This document shows, one piece after another, positions 44,118-55,125 of a stretch of 64,000 nt of DNA. Position numbers and translations under genes: made by a program. Source of the stretch: Eragrostis nindensis (lineage: Eukaryota > Streptophyta > Magnoliopsida > Poales > Poaceae); contig JAAXCT010000042.1 in NCBI GenBank assembly GCA_012490785.1, positions 186,001 to 250,000 on the forward strand. Direction: 5' to 3'. The notes beneath the pieces were generated by a model, which saw only the letters and a list, made by a program, of their open reading frames with translations, was not told the origin of the DNA and did not search any database. Within the stretch, counting starts at the first letter, position 1; each line of letters begins with the position of its first letter.

Positions 44118-45596
44118 TGTTGGTCGTATCTACGCACCCACTTATATACCGCAAGAGCACGGTGTACAGTTGTAGTCTTTTTCCCCTAGAAGAGTATTCC
44201 AAGGTTTAATCGAACCACAAGGACCAATGGGAATTAAGCAAAATCATCAGTAAAAGAGTTAGCCAAGCTTTCTAGTGAGCGTGAGCGTGGGTTTCAGGAA
44301 AACGGGGTGTTGTGCCGATCGGCACAGGGGATGTGCCGGTCGGCACGAAGGCGAAGTTGTCCGCAGTGTTGTCCGAAAAGCCTAGGAACAGATTAGATCA
44401 TGGGGTAAGTTAGCCAAGTCTGCTAGTTGAGATCGTAACCGAGAAGCTTAATCAAATAGCATCATAAACGGGATTACTCAATTATTGATAACCGAAGATC
44501 GATAGGTCAAGACCCCTTTCCGACGAGCCCTGTCACGACCAATCGCCTTAGTCGGTAGCCTCTTCCTACTCTACACATCATCTCAAGGATCATCGCGTAT
44601 GCATTAGCGGCTGTGGAGGTACAGAGACAACGTGCAATTATGGCGCATTACAAGATCCCAATGCTACCTTAACCACGATGGAGATAGTGAGAGAACGAAT
44701 CTTGTCACTTCTTTATGCCACCACAATCAAGATAACATCTAATACTTAGTCGTCACTAAGCGTAGGAACAAGTGCATGTAAAGACCATAAAATCCAGGCA
44801 ATCAATAATCAAAACCATTCATCCACATATTCAACCATACTTCGATAATACATAGTGCAAGATACATCACCATCTAGTAGGCCTACCTTGATGGATCACC
44901 TCTTTAGCACCAATGGTTCTTGATCAACAACTAGAGAACATGAAGAACGGGGCAAAGCCCCGGTGGCTCTAAACTTACTAGCTGTGTTGTCCCTCTGGCG
45001 GCGGATCCCGAAACCCTAGGGCTTTTGCAAGTTTATATAGGGCTGTACATCAGGAAGGAAAGGATTCTCGGGAAAAGAGTCCTTGTGCCGATCGGCACGG
45101 GGTTGTGCCGATCGGCACACCTCGTGTCCAGCTCGGTTTCCTCCCTAAGTCGGTTCCGAAGTCCTAGGTAGCTTCCCTGTGGGCCTTCCAGTCAGTTTTC
45201 TTCGAGATCAAGTCTTATATTGCTCTTTCAAATCTTCGAGTATCTTTTATCTCTTCGTGATGAATATCTCTCGAGATTGGCTCGGATAACATCCTTCTAG
45301 AATAAACTGAATGGTGGGCCAGCTTCGGTGGCCTTGGGGTCCCATGTGCCGGTCGGCACATGTCGGTGCCGATCGGCACAGTGGGCCTTTTCTGCTGGTT
45401 CTCTTCTCTTCAGGTCCAGATCAGCCACAATGTCCAGAATGTCGTCCTCTTCATCTGTTTCTGTAATAAAGCTCCAGAACGACATATATACAAATATGGT
45501 GCTATTATCAAAGGGTTAATGGCCTATAATGATAACATTTATGCTCTAAATAAGGCGCAGTTGGCATATAAAATGGTATGCTAGAAATCGCCAACA
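44118..45596 (-). repeat. 3' LTR of E
   Basis: Palindrome pairs at 44312/44333, 45085/45105 and 45346/45366, the latter two upstream of a TATA-like TATATAAAC (45032-45040) in element sense. An acidic 62-codon open frame (45297-45485, minus, EDDILDIVADLDL) lies in U3. Confidence 0.93.
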
Positions 45597-46383
45597 GCTC
45601 CCCCACACTTAAACCTTTACTCGTCCCGAGGAAAGTCAAGAATGAAAATCAACTTGCATATAGTCACATCAATCATAGAAGTATTTCAAATCTTCACGAG
45701 CTGAGCATTTAGTCATTGTGAGATTAAATCAATTTAGTATTCAGCAAACATGTTCACAATATGGGTATTAAACATGAAAGAGTACTTCCCAAAGCAAACC
45801 TTGAAAATATTCAACTTGATGCGCATGACTTTTCCACTTATGTGAATCACCAAAAAGGTATTGTGAGCAAAAGAACTATCCTTCTCAAACGATCAAGTCA
45901 ACAACTCAACTTCAATCACTCACCTAAATCACCTACTTTATCGATATATGTATGTGTAAGGCCATATGAGTAGCTTGGTGAGGAAATTCAAGGAAAATAG
46001 ACATAGATCAACAACATATTGCAAAGCTAAGAAATAACTCTAATTGGTTTTACTGAGACTTGTCAAAAGGCCATTAGAAATTGAATTGAGAAAGAAACTC
46101 ACACCTTTAGAATAGTGGACATATAATTGTGTGAATGAACAATCACAAGTAGAGAATGTAATCTTTTTAAACAGGTGACAAAGCTGTCCTTTCTTCTTTG
46201 CATATCTATCAGAAACTTCCTGGCATTTTCGAAGGATATCGAATGCAAAGTGGACATGATCGGAAAAAGAAATTCTTGGCTACTAATCAATGATAAGAAT
46301 TCAAGGGAATTCACTCTTCCCCCCACACTCAAATTTTTGCTAGTCCCGAGCAAAACAGCACAAGGTACAGACTTTATTTTCCT

Positions 46384-46446
<63 letters not shown>

Positions 46447-47357
46447 CTGTGTGCCGGTCGGCACAAACTTGTGCCGGTCGGCACACTGTCTGTACCTGCC
46501 AATTTCGCCCGGAGTTTTCGTTGGAACTGCTGTGTCAGATGTATAGCCAAGAATACAGTAGGATGTGGTCAAGGATTGATGTTCGAATCAAAGAATTTGG
46601 TTCTCAAGTATCGGATACTCGGCGAATTATGCATAATTCCAATGCGGTAATTTGCATAGCTCGAGTTAGAATAGGCTAGAAAATCAACACGATACGCGAA
46701 AGATGTGGCCATTTTTCCAAGTCTCATACCCTAAGAATTAAATCTTAACCGAGCTCAATCATCAATCATAGTCTCTACTTAGCAAAGGCTTAAATTGAGT
46801 CACATAAATTTGGCATTGGTAGGCATAACCGAATGATATGGAGTAATTCGAAAGCTCACAATAAGAACATTTGAATTTTATAAAGAAATAGGTACTAAGT
46901 CATGTCATCCAAAATTGATCTTTTTGTTAGACCTTGCATGGGAATTTTGAAATGCACTACGCCACATATGAAGTGTTTGCCGAATATACTTTAGTGAAAG
47001 TTCGAAATTTTATTTATGCTCAACATCGCTCGATTATCATGAACACTTCTCAAGATAGACATACATACTCGTATCATTTTTCAAATAAAACATAAAGATC
47101 ATCATCATATTGGATTTGAAAGCACGGGCTACATGGTGATGCATCATTCGAAACAAACTACTAGCACACTTGCATAAATAAAACTAAACTACTAGCACAC
47201 ATGCATGAATAAAAGCACACAAACAAACTAAACACACCCGATACATGGTTTCCCAACCCGCTCACACACACATAAAGAAATAAATAAAAAGAGAATGCGA
47301 AAGGGAAAGAAAAACGCAAACCGGGAAACCGATACAAGTTGTGCCATACACAACACT
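45597..47357 (-). other. Non-coding tail of E with two PPT-like sites and T61
   Basis: The PPT (complement of GCTCCCCCACACTTAAA) abuts the LTR, with CTCG-TCC-CGAG beside it (45620-45630). A related block, CCCCCCACACTCAAATTTTTGC followed by TAGTCCCGAGCAAAA, recurs at 46319-46356. Then come 61 T in a row (46386-46446) and a palindrome pair (46451-46464, 46471-46484). No gene. Confidence 0.7.
46386..46446. repeat. Homopolymer T61 (A61 in element E sense)
   Basis: Uninterrupted T run of 61 bases in the non-coding tail of E. The exact length may be a sequencing or assembly estimate. Confidence 0.9.
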
Positions 47358-49091
47358 CTACCCATCAAATGGAGGTGGCTGATTGTAGTCGAAGCCGTAG
47401 TACGCCGCCTCCAATCTCCCGAACTCGTCAATCATCGCCTCGGTGTTGCTCCGCATCGCGCCCGCCAAGTTGTCGATGCGTTCAACGTATTGCACGTTGT
47501 TGTCGATGTACCGATGCATAGGGGCAAAGTTCGCCCCCGGAGGACCTGCAGGAGCATAGTAGGGTGCCCCCTGGAAGTGCTGAGGGTAGACAGGGGGCAT
47601 ACCGAAGTACCTGGGGTTGGTGCCGGTCGGCACCTGTCCTGTGCCGGTCGGCACAAAGCCCGTGCCGATCGGCACGGATGCCTGCTGCGCTGGTTGAGGC
47701 TGCGCGGCTGCTGCCGCGTCCCAGCTGTCCCACTCTGCTGCTGCGCTCGCCGAAGACTGGCCGACGACTTCCTTTCTCCCGCGCTTGGTCTTTGTTACCT
47801 TGTGTCGCTCGCGGAGGTCGGCCTCAAGCCAATTCCCTCCGTTGATCTTGTTTGGGAGGAAGAGGGCGAGCTCGGGGCAGGGAAGCTTGATGCCGGTGCC
47901 GCACACGTAGTAGCCGAGCTTGGCGCTGCCCGTGATGGTCTTCCCGCGCACCATGGACTCGTCGATGAGCGCGGCTCTTATCCAACAATCTTCCTTCATC
48001 ATGAGGTTACCTTCGGTGACTTGGAAGATGATTGTTTGGAGGTAGCCTCCAAAAGCTAGTCTCGCCCTAGGGTTGGCCCTTTGGGTAAACCAACTTGACA
48101 CCATCGTCCCGATGGGATTGCACTTGCACGGACTCGCAATGGCGTTGTAGAGCCAATGCAAGTCCGGGTCGGAGATGTTGGTGGTGTCGAGGCGGCCGGT
48201 GGTGCGTGCGGCCATCCACCGGTGGAGGATTTGGATCGTGGGGTTCTTGATGTGCCCCCTCTTGCGCTCGTCCGCGTCGGCGATGCGGCGCCAAAATGTG
48301 TCGAGCATCTCCGTAGTCGCCGCGCCGTATACGGGGGTCTCCCTTTCAAAACCGAGAGCATCGGAGATGCCCTCGATCGTGATGGAGTAAGGCTCGTCCC
48401 GCACACGGAACTTGATCTTGTCGTCTCCTTGCTCGTCCACCTCGCGGCTCATGGTGGTGATGAACTCGGTGATGAGCTCGATGTCGAAGCTGCTTGCTTG
48501 ATCGTGGAGGGTCTCCCATCCAAGGTTGAGGAGGCATTGTTGGAGGTCCGGCCATACCCCGACCTTGGCGAGGAACTCCTCATCCATGTCGATGTTGGGG
48601 AAGATGCGGCCGCGGATGTTGGTGTAGTAGAACTCCTCCTCGCGACTCGTGAGGGTGAACCCCTCCCGAACCGCGCGCGGCACATATGCCGGCTCGCTCG
48701 GCTCGGCCTCCATGGATGATCCGCTCGCCGCGGCGGCGGCGGCGGCGGCGGCGGTTGCGCTCCTTGTGCGTGGCCTCGGCCCTCGAGGGATGCCGATGTC
48801 GCGGTGGCCGATGAAGAAGTCATCCCGCCCTCGTGGCGGGGTCATCTCGACGGAGAGCTCGGGGCTGTCATAGCCCGCCGAGCTTGCCCTTCTCGTCGAG
48901 GTGAAGGAGCCGGTGTCGCTGCCGGAGTTGTTGTCGCCGGCTTGGTGCGACCCGCCGTAGTGGTGTGATCCACCGGCGTGATGCGATCCACCGGATTGGT
49001 GTGATCCACCGGAGTGGTGTGCCCCGCCGGAGCTGAACCCCCGGCGAATCTTCTTGCCGGCGCTCTTGAGCGTGGAACTAAACCCCTTCAT
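47358..49091 (-). CDS. ORF2 of element E (Athila ORF1-like, unknown function)
   Basis: I start it at the ATG at 49091 (MKGFSSTLKSAGKKIRRGF), which resembles the basic start of ORF2 in G/H. An in-frame ATG at 49208 (MESYKKGHH) is possible. N-terminal repeats GGSHH/GGSHQ, a run of alanines (TAAAAAAAAA), the core (NIRGRIFPNIDMDEEFLAKVG; VRDEPYSITIEGISDALGF; IKNPTIQILHRWMAARTTG) with the layout of the A/G/H ORF2 core, then a basic patch (KVTKTKRGRKE). Near the C-terminus come three 7-residue repeats (VPIGTGF-VPTGTGQ-VPTGT) encoded by three phased palindromes (47620, 47641, 47662), and an acidic end. Open throughout, so probably intact. Confidence 0.75.
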   Translation of the reverse strand: MKGFSSTLKSAGKKIRRGFSSGGAHHSGGSHQSGGSHHAGGSHHYGGSHQAGDNNSGSDTGSFTSTRRASSAGYDSPELSVEMTPPRGRDDFFIGHRDIGIPRGPRPRTRSATAAAAAAAAASGSSMEAEPSEPAYVPRAVREGFTLTSREEEFYYTNIRGRIFPNIDMDEEFLAKVGVWPDLQQCLLNLGWETLHDQASSFDIELITEFITTMSREVDEQGDDKIKFRVRDEPYSITIEGISDALGFERETPVYGAATTEMLDTFWRRIADADERKRGHIKNPTIQILHRWMAARTTGRLDTTNISDPDLHWLYNAIASPCKCNPIGTMVSSWFTQRANPRARLAFGGYLQTIIFQVTEGNLMMKEDCWIRAALIDESMVRGKTITGSAKLGYYVCGTGIKLPCPELALFLPNKINGGNWLEADLRERHKVTKTKRGRKEVVGQSSASAAAEWDSWDAAAAAQPQPAQQASVPIGTGFVPTGTGQVPTGTNPRYFGMPPVYPQHFQGAPYYAPAGPPGANFAPMHRYIDNNVQYVERIDNLAGAMRSNTEAMIDEFGRLEAAYYGFDYNQPPPFDG

Positions 49092-50611
49092 TTCCTGCGA
49101 AAGAATGGAAACGGGTCGCGCAAATGGAGGAAGTGGAGGAGTGGAGAGGGTTACCAGTGAGTTGCGGCGAAAATGGAGGAGGTGGTGCCCCTTCTTATAG
49201 CTCTCCATGGCGTCCAAGGGAAGGAACCCACGCCGGTTCAAATTCCCCGCGCGTGCCGGTCGGCACAGCGCGTGCCGGTCGGCACGGTTCAAAATTTCGC
49301 GGATTCCGTCGTGCCTCGGCTGCCACGCCTTCTTTTCCTCTTCCCCATGACTTGTACAGTGTCGGATGTCGGGGAACAGGGGCGCACCTGCAAAAGATTA
49401 GCTTTCCCACGCTGTGCCGATTGGCACGGTATTCGTGCCGGTCGGCACTGTTTAAATTTGCACAGATTCGCACGTACCTCGGCTTCAGTAGCTTCTTTTC
49501 CTCTTCCCCATGCTTGATACAGTGTCGCATGTCGGGAGACAGGGGAGCACGTTCGAAATTCGAATTTTTCTGATGGTGCTGATCGCCACGGGGACCGCGC
49601 CGGTCGGCACCATTGCTCCATCCCGAGGCTGTGTGCTCGGTGTCCCCCCTGTGCTCGGCAGCTGCATGGGTGTCAGTGGTCTCTCCTACTTCCAATGTGC
49701 GCAGATTTTGATGACAGAATTTTGAATTCCTGGATGCTGTGCCGGTCGGCACAAGACTGTGCCGGTCGGCACCGTGAAGTTCACGCCCGTTTCAAACTTC
49801 GTTGCTTCGTGTTGCCCGAAATTTTGAATTTTCTTCGCGGATGTCAGACTTCCTGTAGCATCGATATTCTTGGAGGTGGCGTTTCCTAGCTGTGCCGATC
49901 GGCACGCCGCTGTGCCGGTCGGCAACTGTGCCCAATTTCCGCCAGTGCCTCCTTCCTTCGCAAGGCTCATCCACCATATTCCTGCGACACAGAAAAATAC
50001 CAAAAGCACGGAAATATTCTCGGAACAATTGTTGCACTTACCTTTCCGAATTTTTCTTCATCAAATATTCCGCATATTTTCTCCACTTTACCCCTTATTA
50101 ATTTTCATCTTCAGTTCAGGGTAACTTACAGAGCACGACTTGGCGTGCTTGTACCTGTGCCGATCGGCACCTGCTGTGCCGGTCGGCACCTTCCAGAATT
50201 TCCTCTTTTTGTTTCTTTTCTTCCTGCGCTGTTAGCCAACAAGCAAAATACAAAAACGAAAACTGCAGGAAGTAAACAGACAGCGCAGGTGTTCACACAA
50301 AAGTTAAAGCAAACACTTGGATTAACAAATTTTATTCCGGGAGCATTATTGTTGATTACAAGCAAACAATTTAAAGGCCGGGTTGCCCTCCCGGTTAGCA
50401 CTAAATTTCTAATTCACGGGTTGCCCTCCCGAAAGCACTAACACACAAAGACTCACCCTATGACTCGCTCCCGAACTTTGGGTTGCCTCCCAAAAAGCGC
50501 TCTTAGTTTTAAAAAGGTCGTAGAGCTTGACCTCCCCGCATGAATCACTTCCTTAGCGTCGCTTTACGGGAAAAAGTTGCGACACTACAAGGTTCTCATG
50601 TCTCTTCTCCT
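49092..50611 (-). other. Spacer between gag-pro and ORF2 of E, palindrome-rich
   Basis: No supported ORF. It has palindrome pairs at 49253/49272, 49413/49435, 49739/49759, 49892/49912 and 50157/50176, and a worn one near 49585-49610. A 90-bp block (CCTCTTCCCCATG...CAGTGTCG) is repeated at about 49335 and 49498. Next to gag-pro, four GGTTGCCCTCCCG-type repeats stand near 50381-50490. Confidence 0.65.
49190..49285 (-). promoter_or_regulatory. Possible internal promoter for ORF2 of E
   Basis: In minus sense the pair GTGCCGGTCGGCAC (49272-49285, 49253-49266) is followed by AGCTATAAGAAGGGG (about 49187-49202) and by the ORF2 ATG at 49091. Same order as in its LTR. Inferred. Confidence 0.38.
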
Positions 50612-52959
50612 TCAATGATAGGACATATCCTTCCTCCAATTACCCTCGATTGCTTTATGGTGCGGAGACTTGTATTTCTCAACCCACTTGGATGCCGCAC
50701 GGCCTTCTTCTCCCTTGGGGCGAAAATTAAATGTGTAGGAGGCTCCACTTATGTCGAAACTTATCTTTCCACTCCCCACATCAATATTCGCCTTCGCTGT
50801 CCTCAAGAATGGCCGGCCCAAAATCAATGAAGTCCTTGTCCTTCTATCCATATCAAGCACAATGAAACCACAGGAACTATATGATCACCAATTTGGACAG
50901 GCACATCTTCAGCAATTCCATCGGGATAGCGAACCGATTGATCGGCCAACTCCAAACACATAGCCGTAGGCTCCAACTCTGGCAAATTCAAACTTGTAAA
51001 GACATAGCGAGGCATGACACTTACACTTGCTCCAAGATCGCATAGAGCCCCTTCAAAGATTTGAGCTCCAATCAAACACCGGATACTAGGGGATCCGGGG
51101 TCGGGCTTCTTTTCTGGTGTAATGTCATTAATAGCTGCGGTGCACTCTCTTGTCATCTTCACTACTTCTTCCGATGCTAAGGACTTCTTGCTTTGCATAA
51201 TATCCTTTATGTACTTCGCATATGTAGGCACTTGAAGAGCATCAAGGAACGGGACATTGATATATAACTTCTTCATGATATCGACAAACCTGGAGAATTG
51301 CTCATCATGATGTCGAATTCTTTCTGTCTTGGTCAACAGCTGCGTATCCAGAAAGGTAGCAGGACCATGTTCCTTGTTCTCAGTTCCCTTCTTCAGACCC
51401 GAGAGGTCAATTTCTTCACTGTGCCGATCGGCACCATCAGCGTGCTGGTCGGCACCATCAACTGTAGCGTGCCGATCGGCACCTGAGTCGTGCCGGTCGG
51501 CACGAGGTCGTCTTGCCCCAGCTGCGAACTTTGGATCTTCAGTTTGCTTCCCAGACCTCGTCTCGATGGATTTCAGCTGTTCTGCAGAGCGGGTATTACC
51601 AGGAAGAGCTCCTTTCTCGCTTTTTACCGACTCCGCTAATTGGGCCATTTGTTTCTCCATCATCTTCATGAATTGGAGGATTTGCTGATTAGAACTCCCC
51701 ACTTCGATGACCTTGTCATTGATTGTTTCAAGCACACGATCAACTTCCTTGAATTTAGCTTGAGTGTCCTTGTTAACTTTCTCTTGAGCTTGAAAGAACT
51801 CTTGGCATTGAATACGAAGAGGGATGGCATTTTGCATAGACGACGATGGGGTGAAGCTACTCCTTTGTTGCTGATATGGAGTCTTCCATCCTTGACTCTT
51901 GACATAATTGAGCATCTTCACATCCTCGGGGCAATCCTTGCTCACATGACCAAGTTCTCCACATTCTTCACATGTGGAACGGGCTTCCGCTAGCTTGACG
52001 GTCTCTTCCTTGGGAATATGATCAATCTTATCCAATCTCCTTTGTATGGTGTCAAGCTTGTCCATAAGCAATTCATCATAAGCTCTTTCCACCACACTCT
52101 TCATCTTTCCCGTGGAAGGTTGAAGGCTTCTACTTTCTCTCTCACCAACCCATGATTGGTTTTGCTCTATTTTCTTGATCAAGGCCGTGGCTTGAGCGGG
52201 TGTCTTGTCCAAAAACGATCCTCCAGCCGAAGCATCTAAGTGTTGTCGGGACAAAAGATTCAAACCCGTGTAGAACCTTTCCACTAGCTCCCATTCAGCA
52301 AGACCATTGTGCGGGCAAGCATCCTTGTACTCATTGAATCGATTCCATGCTTCTCCAACGCTCTCATCAGCAAGTTGAGTAAATCCAAGGATCTTGTTCT
52401 TCAAAGCTTGAGTCTTGCCAGGAGGGAAGTATTTTGCCAAAAATTCTGCAGAAAGTAGATCCCAACTAATCTTGGTCGCAGTAGGTAGCCCATGGTACCA
52501 CTGCTTAGGACGCCCAATAAGAGATAGAGGGAACAATCGCACCTTGGCTTCATTGTCATTCATATGTTCCAATTGAAAGGTACCGCAGATTTCATGAAAA
52601 TGTTGCAAATGCATATTAGGATCTTCAGAACCTGTGAAAGGTTGCTGACCAACCAAGGACATGTAGCGCTCCAGCCGAAAGGGTCGAGCTTGTGCAGTGA
52701 TTTCAGTCTTGGTAACATTGTCCAAGGCAGGCTTGAGACGATTAGCAATTGGTGTTGCGTCTCCCATGTCTTCTACTTCAGGAACTTCTTCTTCCTTATC
52801 TTCTTCCAAAGCTGCAAACAATGCCTTCGGGCTGAGTGGCTCGCTGTTGTCTTCTATGTCTCCCACTGACTTGCTTCTCTTTTCCGCCTTACGCTTGCGA
52901 AAGAGAATCTCTGGATCATCGAGGTAATTAAAGGGTTTATTCGACTTAGCGCCGTCCAT
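50612..52959 (-). pseudogene. gag-protease of element E, one frameshift near the end
   Basis: MDGAKSNKPFNYLDDPEI at 52959. Capsid region (RYMSLVGQQPFTGSEDP, VRLFPLSLIGRPKQWYHGL, FPPGKTQALKNKI, DACPHNGL), CCHC knuckle CEECGELGHVSKDCP (about 51925-51970), Gln-rich coiled-coil-like part, a palindrome-encoded ADRH-repeat patch (51421-51503), EQFSRFVD and VPTYAKYIKDIM blocks, then protease ALCDLGASVSVMP with Asp (about 51010-51045). Near 50868 the frame shifts by one: the expected FIVLDMD...LILGRPFLRT continues in the neighbouring frame to 50612. Everything upstream is open, so the Gag may still be usable in a particle, the protease less surely. Confidence 0.85.
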
Positions 52960-53108
52960 ACCTGTCTGTTAAATGAAACAGGACATATATACTGGAAAAG
53001 ACAGAGAAATCAAAGAAAGAAAGCTCTGTGCCGGTCGGCACACAGGTGTGCCGGTCGGCACAGCGACCAATTTCTCAAACTTCAAACAATGCCTAATTCG
53101 AACAAAGG

Positions 53109-53126
53109 TCCCCGGCAACGGCGCCA
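53109..53126 (-). other. Primer binding site of E (tRNA-Asp type)
   Basis: The minus strand reads TGGCGCCGTTGCCGGGG after a 13-nt spacer from the LTR. Same tRNA-Asp type as the other gypsy elements. Confidence 0.85.
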
Positions 53127-53139
53127 GAAAAAGACAGCT

Positions 53140-54618
53140 TGTTGGTCGTATCTACGCACCCACTTATATACCGCAAGAGCACGGTGTACAGTTGTAGTCT
53201 TTTTCCCCTAGAAGAGTATTCCAAGGTTTAATCGAACCACAAGGACCAATGGGAATTAAGCAAAATCATCAGTAAAAGAGTTAGCCAAGCTTTCTAGTGA
53301 GCGTGAGCGTGGGTTTCAGGAAAACGGGGTGTTGTGCCGATCGGCACAGGGGATGTGCCGGTCGGCACGAAGGCGAAGTTGTCCGCAGTGTTGTCCGAAA
53401 AGCCTAGGAACAGATTAGATCATGGGGTAAGTTAGCCAAGTCTGCTAGTTGAGATCGTAACCGAGAAGCTTAATCAAATAGCATCATAAACGGGATTACT
53501 CAATTATTGATAACCGAAGATCGATAGGTCAAGACCCCTTTCCGACGAGCCCTGTCACGACCAATCGCCTTAGTCGGTAGCCTCTTCCTACTCTACACAT
53601 CATCTCAAGGATCATCGCGTATGCATTAGCGGCTGTGGAGGTACAGAGACAACGTGCAATTATGGCGCATTACAAGATCCCAATGCTACCTTAACCACGA
53701 TGGAGATAGTGAGAGAACGAATCTTGTCACTTCTTTATGCCACCACAATCAAGATAACATCTAATACTTAGTCGTCACTAAGCGTAGGAACAAGTGCATG
53801 TAAAGACCATAAAATCCAGGCAATCAATAATCAAAACCATTCATCCACATATTCAACCATACTTCGATAATACATAGTGCAAGATACATCACCATCTAGT
53901 AGGCCTACCTTGATGGATCACCTCTTTAGCACCAATGGTTCTTGATCAACAACTAGAGAACATGAAGAACGGGGCAAAGCCCCGGTGGCTCTAAACTTAC
54001 TAGCTGTGTTGTCCCTCTGGCGGCGGATCCCGAAACCCTAGGGCTTTTGCAAGTTTATATAGGGCTGTACATCAGGAAGGAAAGGATTCTCGGGAAAAGA
54101 GTCCTTGTGCCGATCGGCACGGGGTTGTGCCGATCGGCACACCTCGTGTCCAGCTCGGTTTCCTCCCTAAGTCGGTTCCGAAGTCCTAGGTAGCTTCCCT
54201 GTGGGCCTTCCAGTCAGTTTTCTTCGAGATCAAGTCTTATATTGCTCTTTCAAATCTTCGAGTATCTTTTATCTCTTCGTGATGAATATCTCTCGAGATT
54301 GGCTCGGATAACATCCTTCTAGAATAAACTGAATGGTGGGCCAGCTTCGGTGGCCTTGGGGTCCCATGTGCCGGTCGGCACATGTCGGTGCCGATCGGCA
54401 CAGTGGGCCTTTTCTGCTGGTTCTCTTCTCTTCAGGTCCAGATCAGCCACAATGTCCAGAATGTCGTCCTCTTCATCTGTTTCTGTAATAAAGCTCCAGA
54501 ACGACATATATACAAATATGGTGCTATTATCAAAGGGTTAATGGCCTATAATGATAACATTTATGCTCTAAATAAGGCGCAGTTGGCATATAAAATGGTA
54601 TGCTAGAAATCGCCAACA
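53140..54618 (-). repeat. 5' LTR of E
   Basis: Same length and features as the other LTR: palindrome pairs near 53334/53355, 54107/54127 and 54368/54388, TATA-like at 54054-54062, the same 62-codon frame at 54319-54507. Confidence 0.93.
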
Positions 54619-55125
54619 ACTATCAACATCAATGGTGCAGCGAGAATTAAAGCCGAGGCATTGACTAAGGATTTTCCATGTCAAATGATATTCCTCCCGG
54701 AAAAACCGAAAGGTAATACCATCATCTACCACGCGTAGGGTGCATAAAAACTGTAGTGTAAGTAAGCGGGAACCCTGCTCATCTACACTTGCAAACTTAT
54801 CCCACCCTATTGCATTAAATACTCGAGAAAATTCAGCATCCATACCAATCTTTTGCAGCAGTTCCGGATCAAATGCTCGCGTAGGAGCAAATGTTCGGAG
54901 TCGGAGAGCTTCGTAGGCGCTCATCTCTTCGTCGCCCACCAAGTCGAGGTCGGTGTCGACGAGAAGACGATGCTCGGTGTTGGCTTGTTCCTCCGTTGCG
55001 GCTTCATGTTGAGGGCTTGACACTTGCTCGGTGGTGGTGCGGGCGCGAGTGCGAGGTCGAGATGAACCCGAGCCTGTGCTCCCGGACCGGAGCAGCGAGG
55101 CAAAGGCCTTGCCGGCGCGCTTCAT
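54619..55125 (-). pseudogene. ORF2 of element H, first part
   Basis: ATG at 55125: MKRAGKAFASLLRSG, Ser/Arg-rich N-terminus, DTDLDLVGDEEMSAYE, RTFAPTRAFD, LLQKIGM, TLQFLCTLRVVDDGI, and CTIDVDS at the E junction. Same family as ORF2 of A and G (Athila ORF1-like, function unknown). Confidence 0.82.

Larger units (their letters stand above)
44118..54618 (-). mobile_element. Gypsy element E, very young, non-autonomous
   Basis: LTRs 44118-45596 and 53140-54618, both 1479 bp and identical in every stretch I compared. ACTAT flanks it (44095-44099, 54619-54623), with an extra 18 bp between the left copy and the LTR. Minus-strand order: LTR, PBS, gag-pro, ORF2, long tail with T61, PPT, LTR. No RT or integrase. 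Its many GTGCCGRTCGGCAC palindromes set it apart from A/G/H. D is a solo LTR of the same family. Confidence 0.93.

Noticed and set aside
46099..46572. Open frame with a poly-lysine block
   Set aside because: It is produced by the T61 homopolymer and has no coding signs.
47295..48059. Plus-strand 254-codon frame over ORF2 of E
   Set aside because: Antisense shadow of the GC-rich ORF2; the minus frame has the family motifs.
49253..50189. Regular short repeats with spacers, CRISPR-like at first sight
   Set aside because: The units are 14-bp palindromes with 5-8-bp gaps inside a plant retrotransposon; no spacers of CRISPR length and no cas genes.
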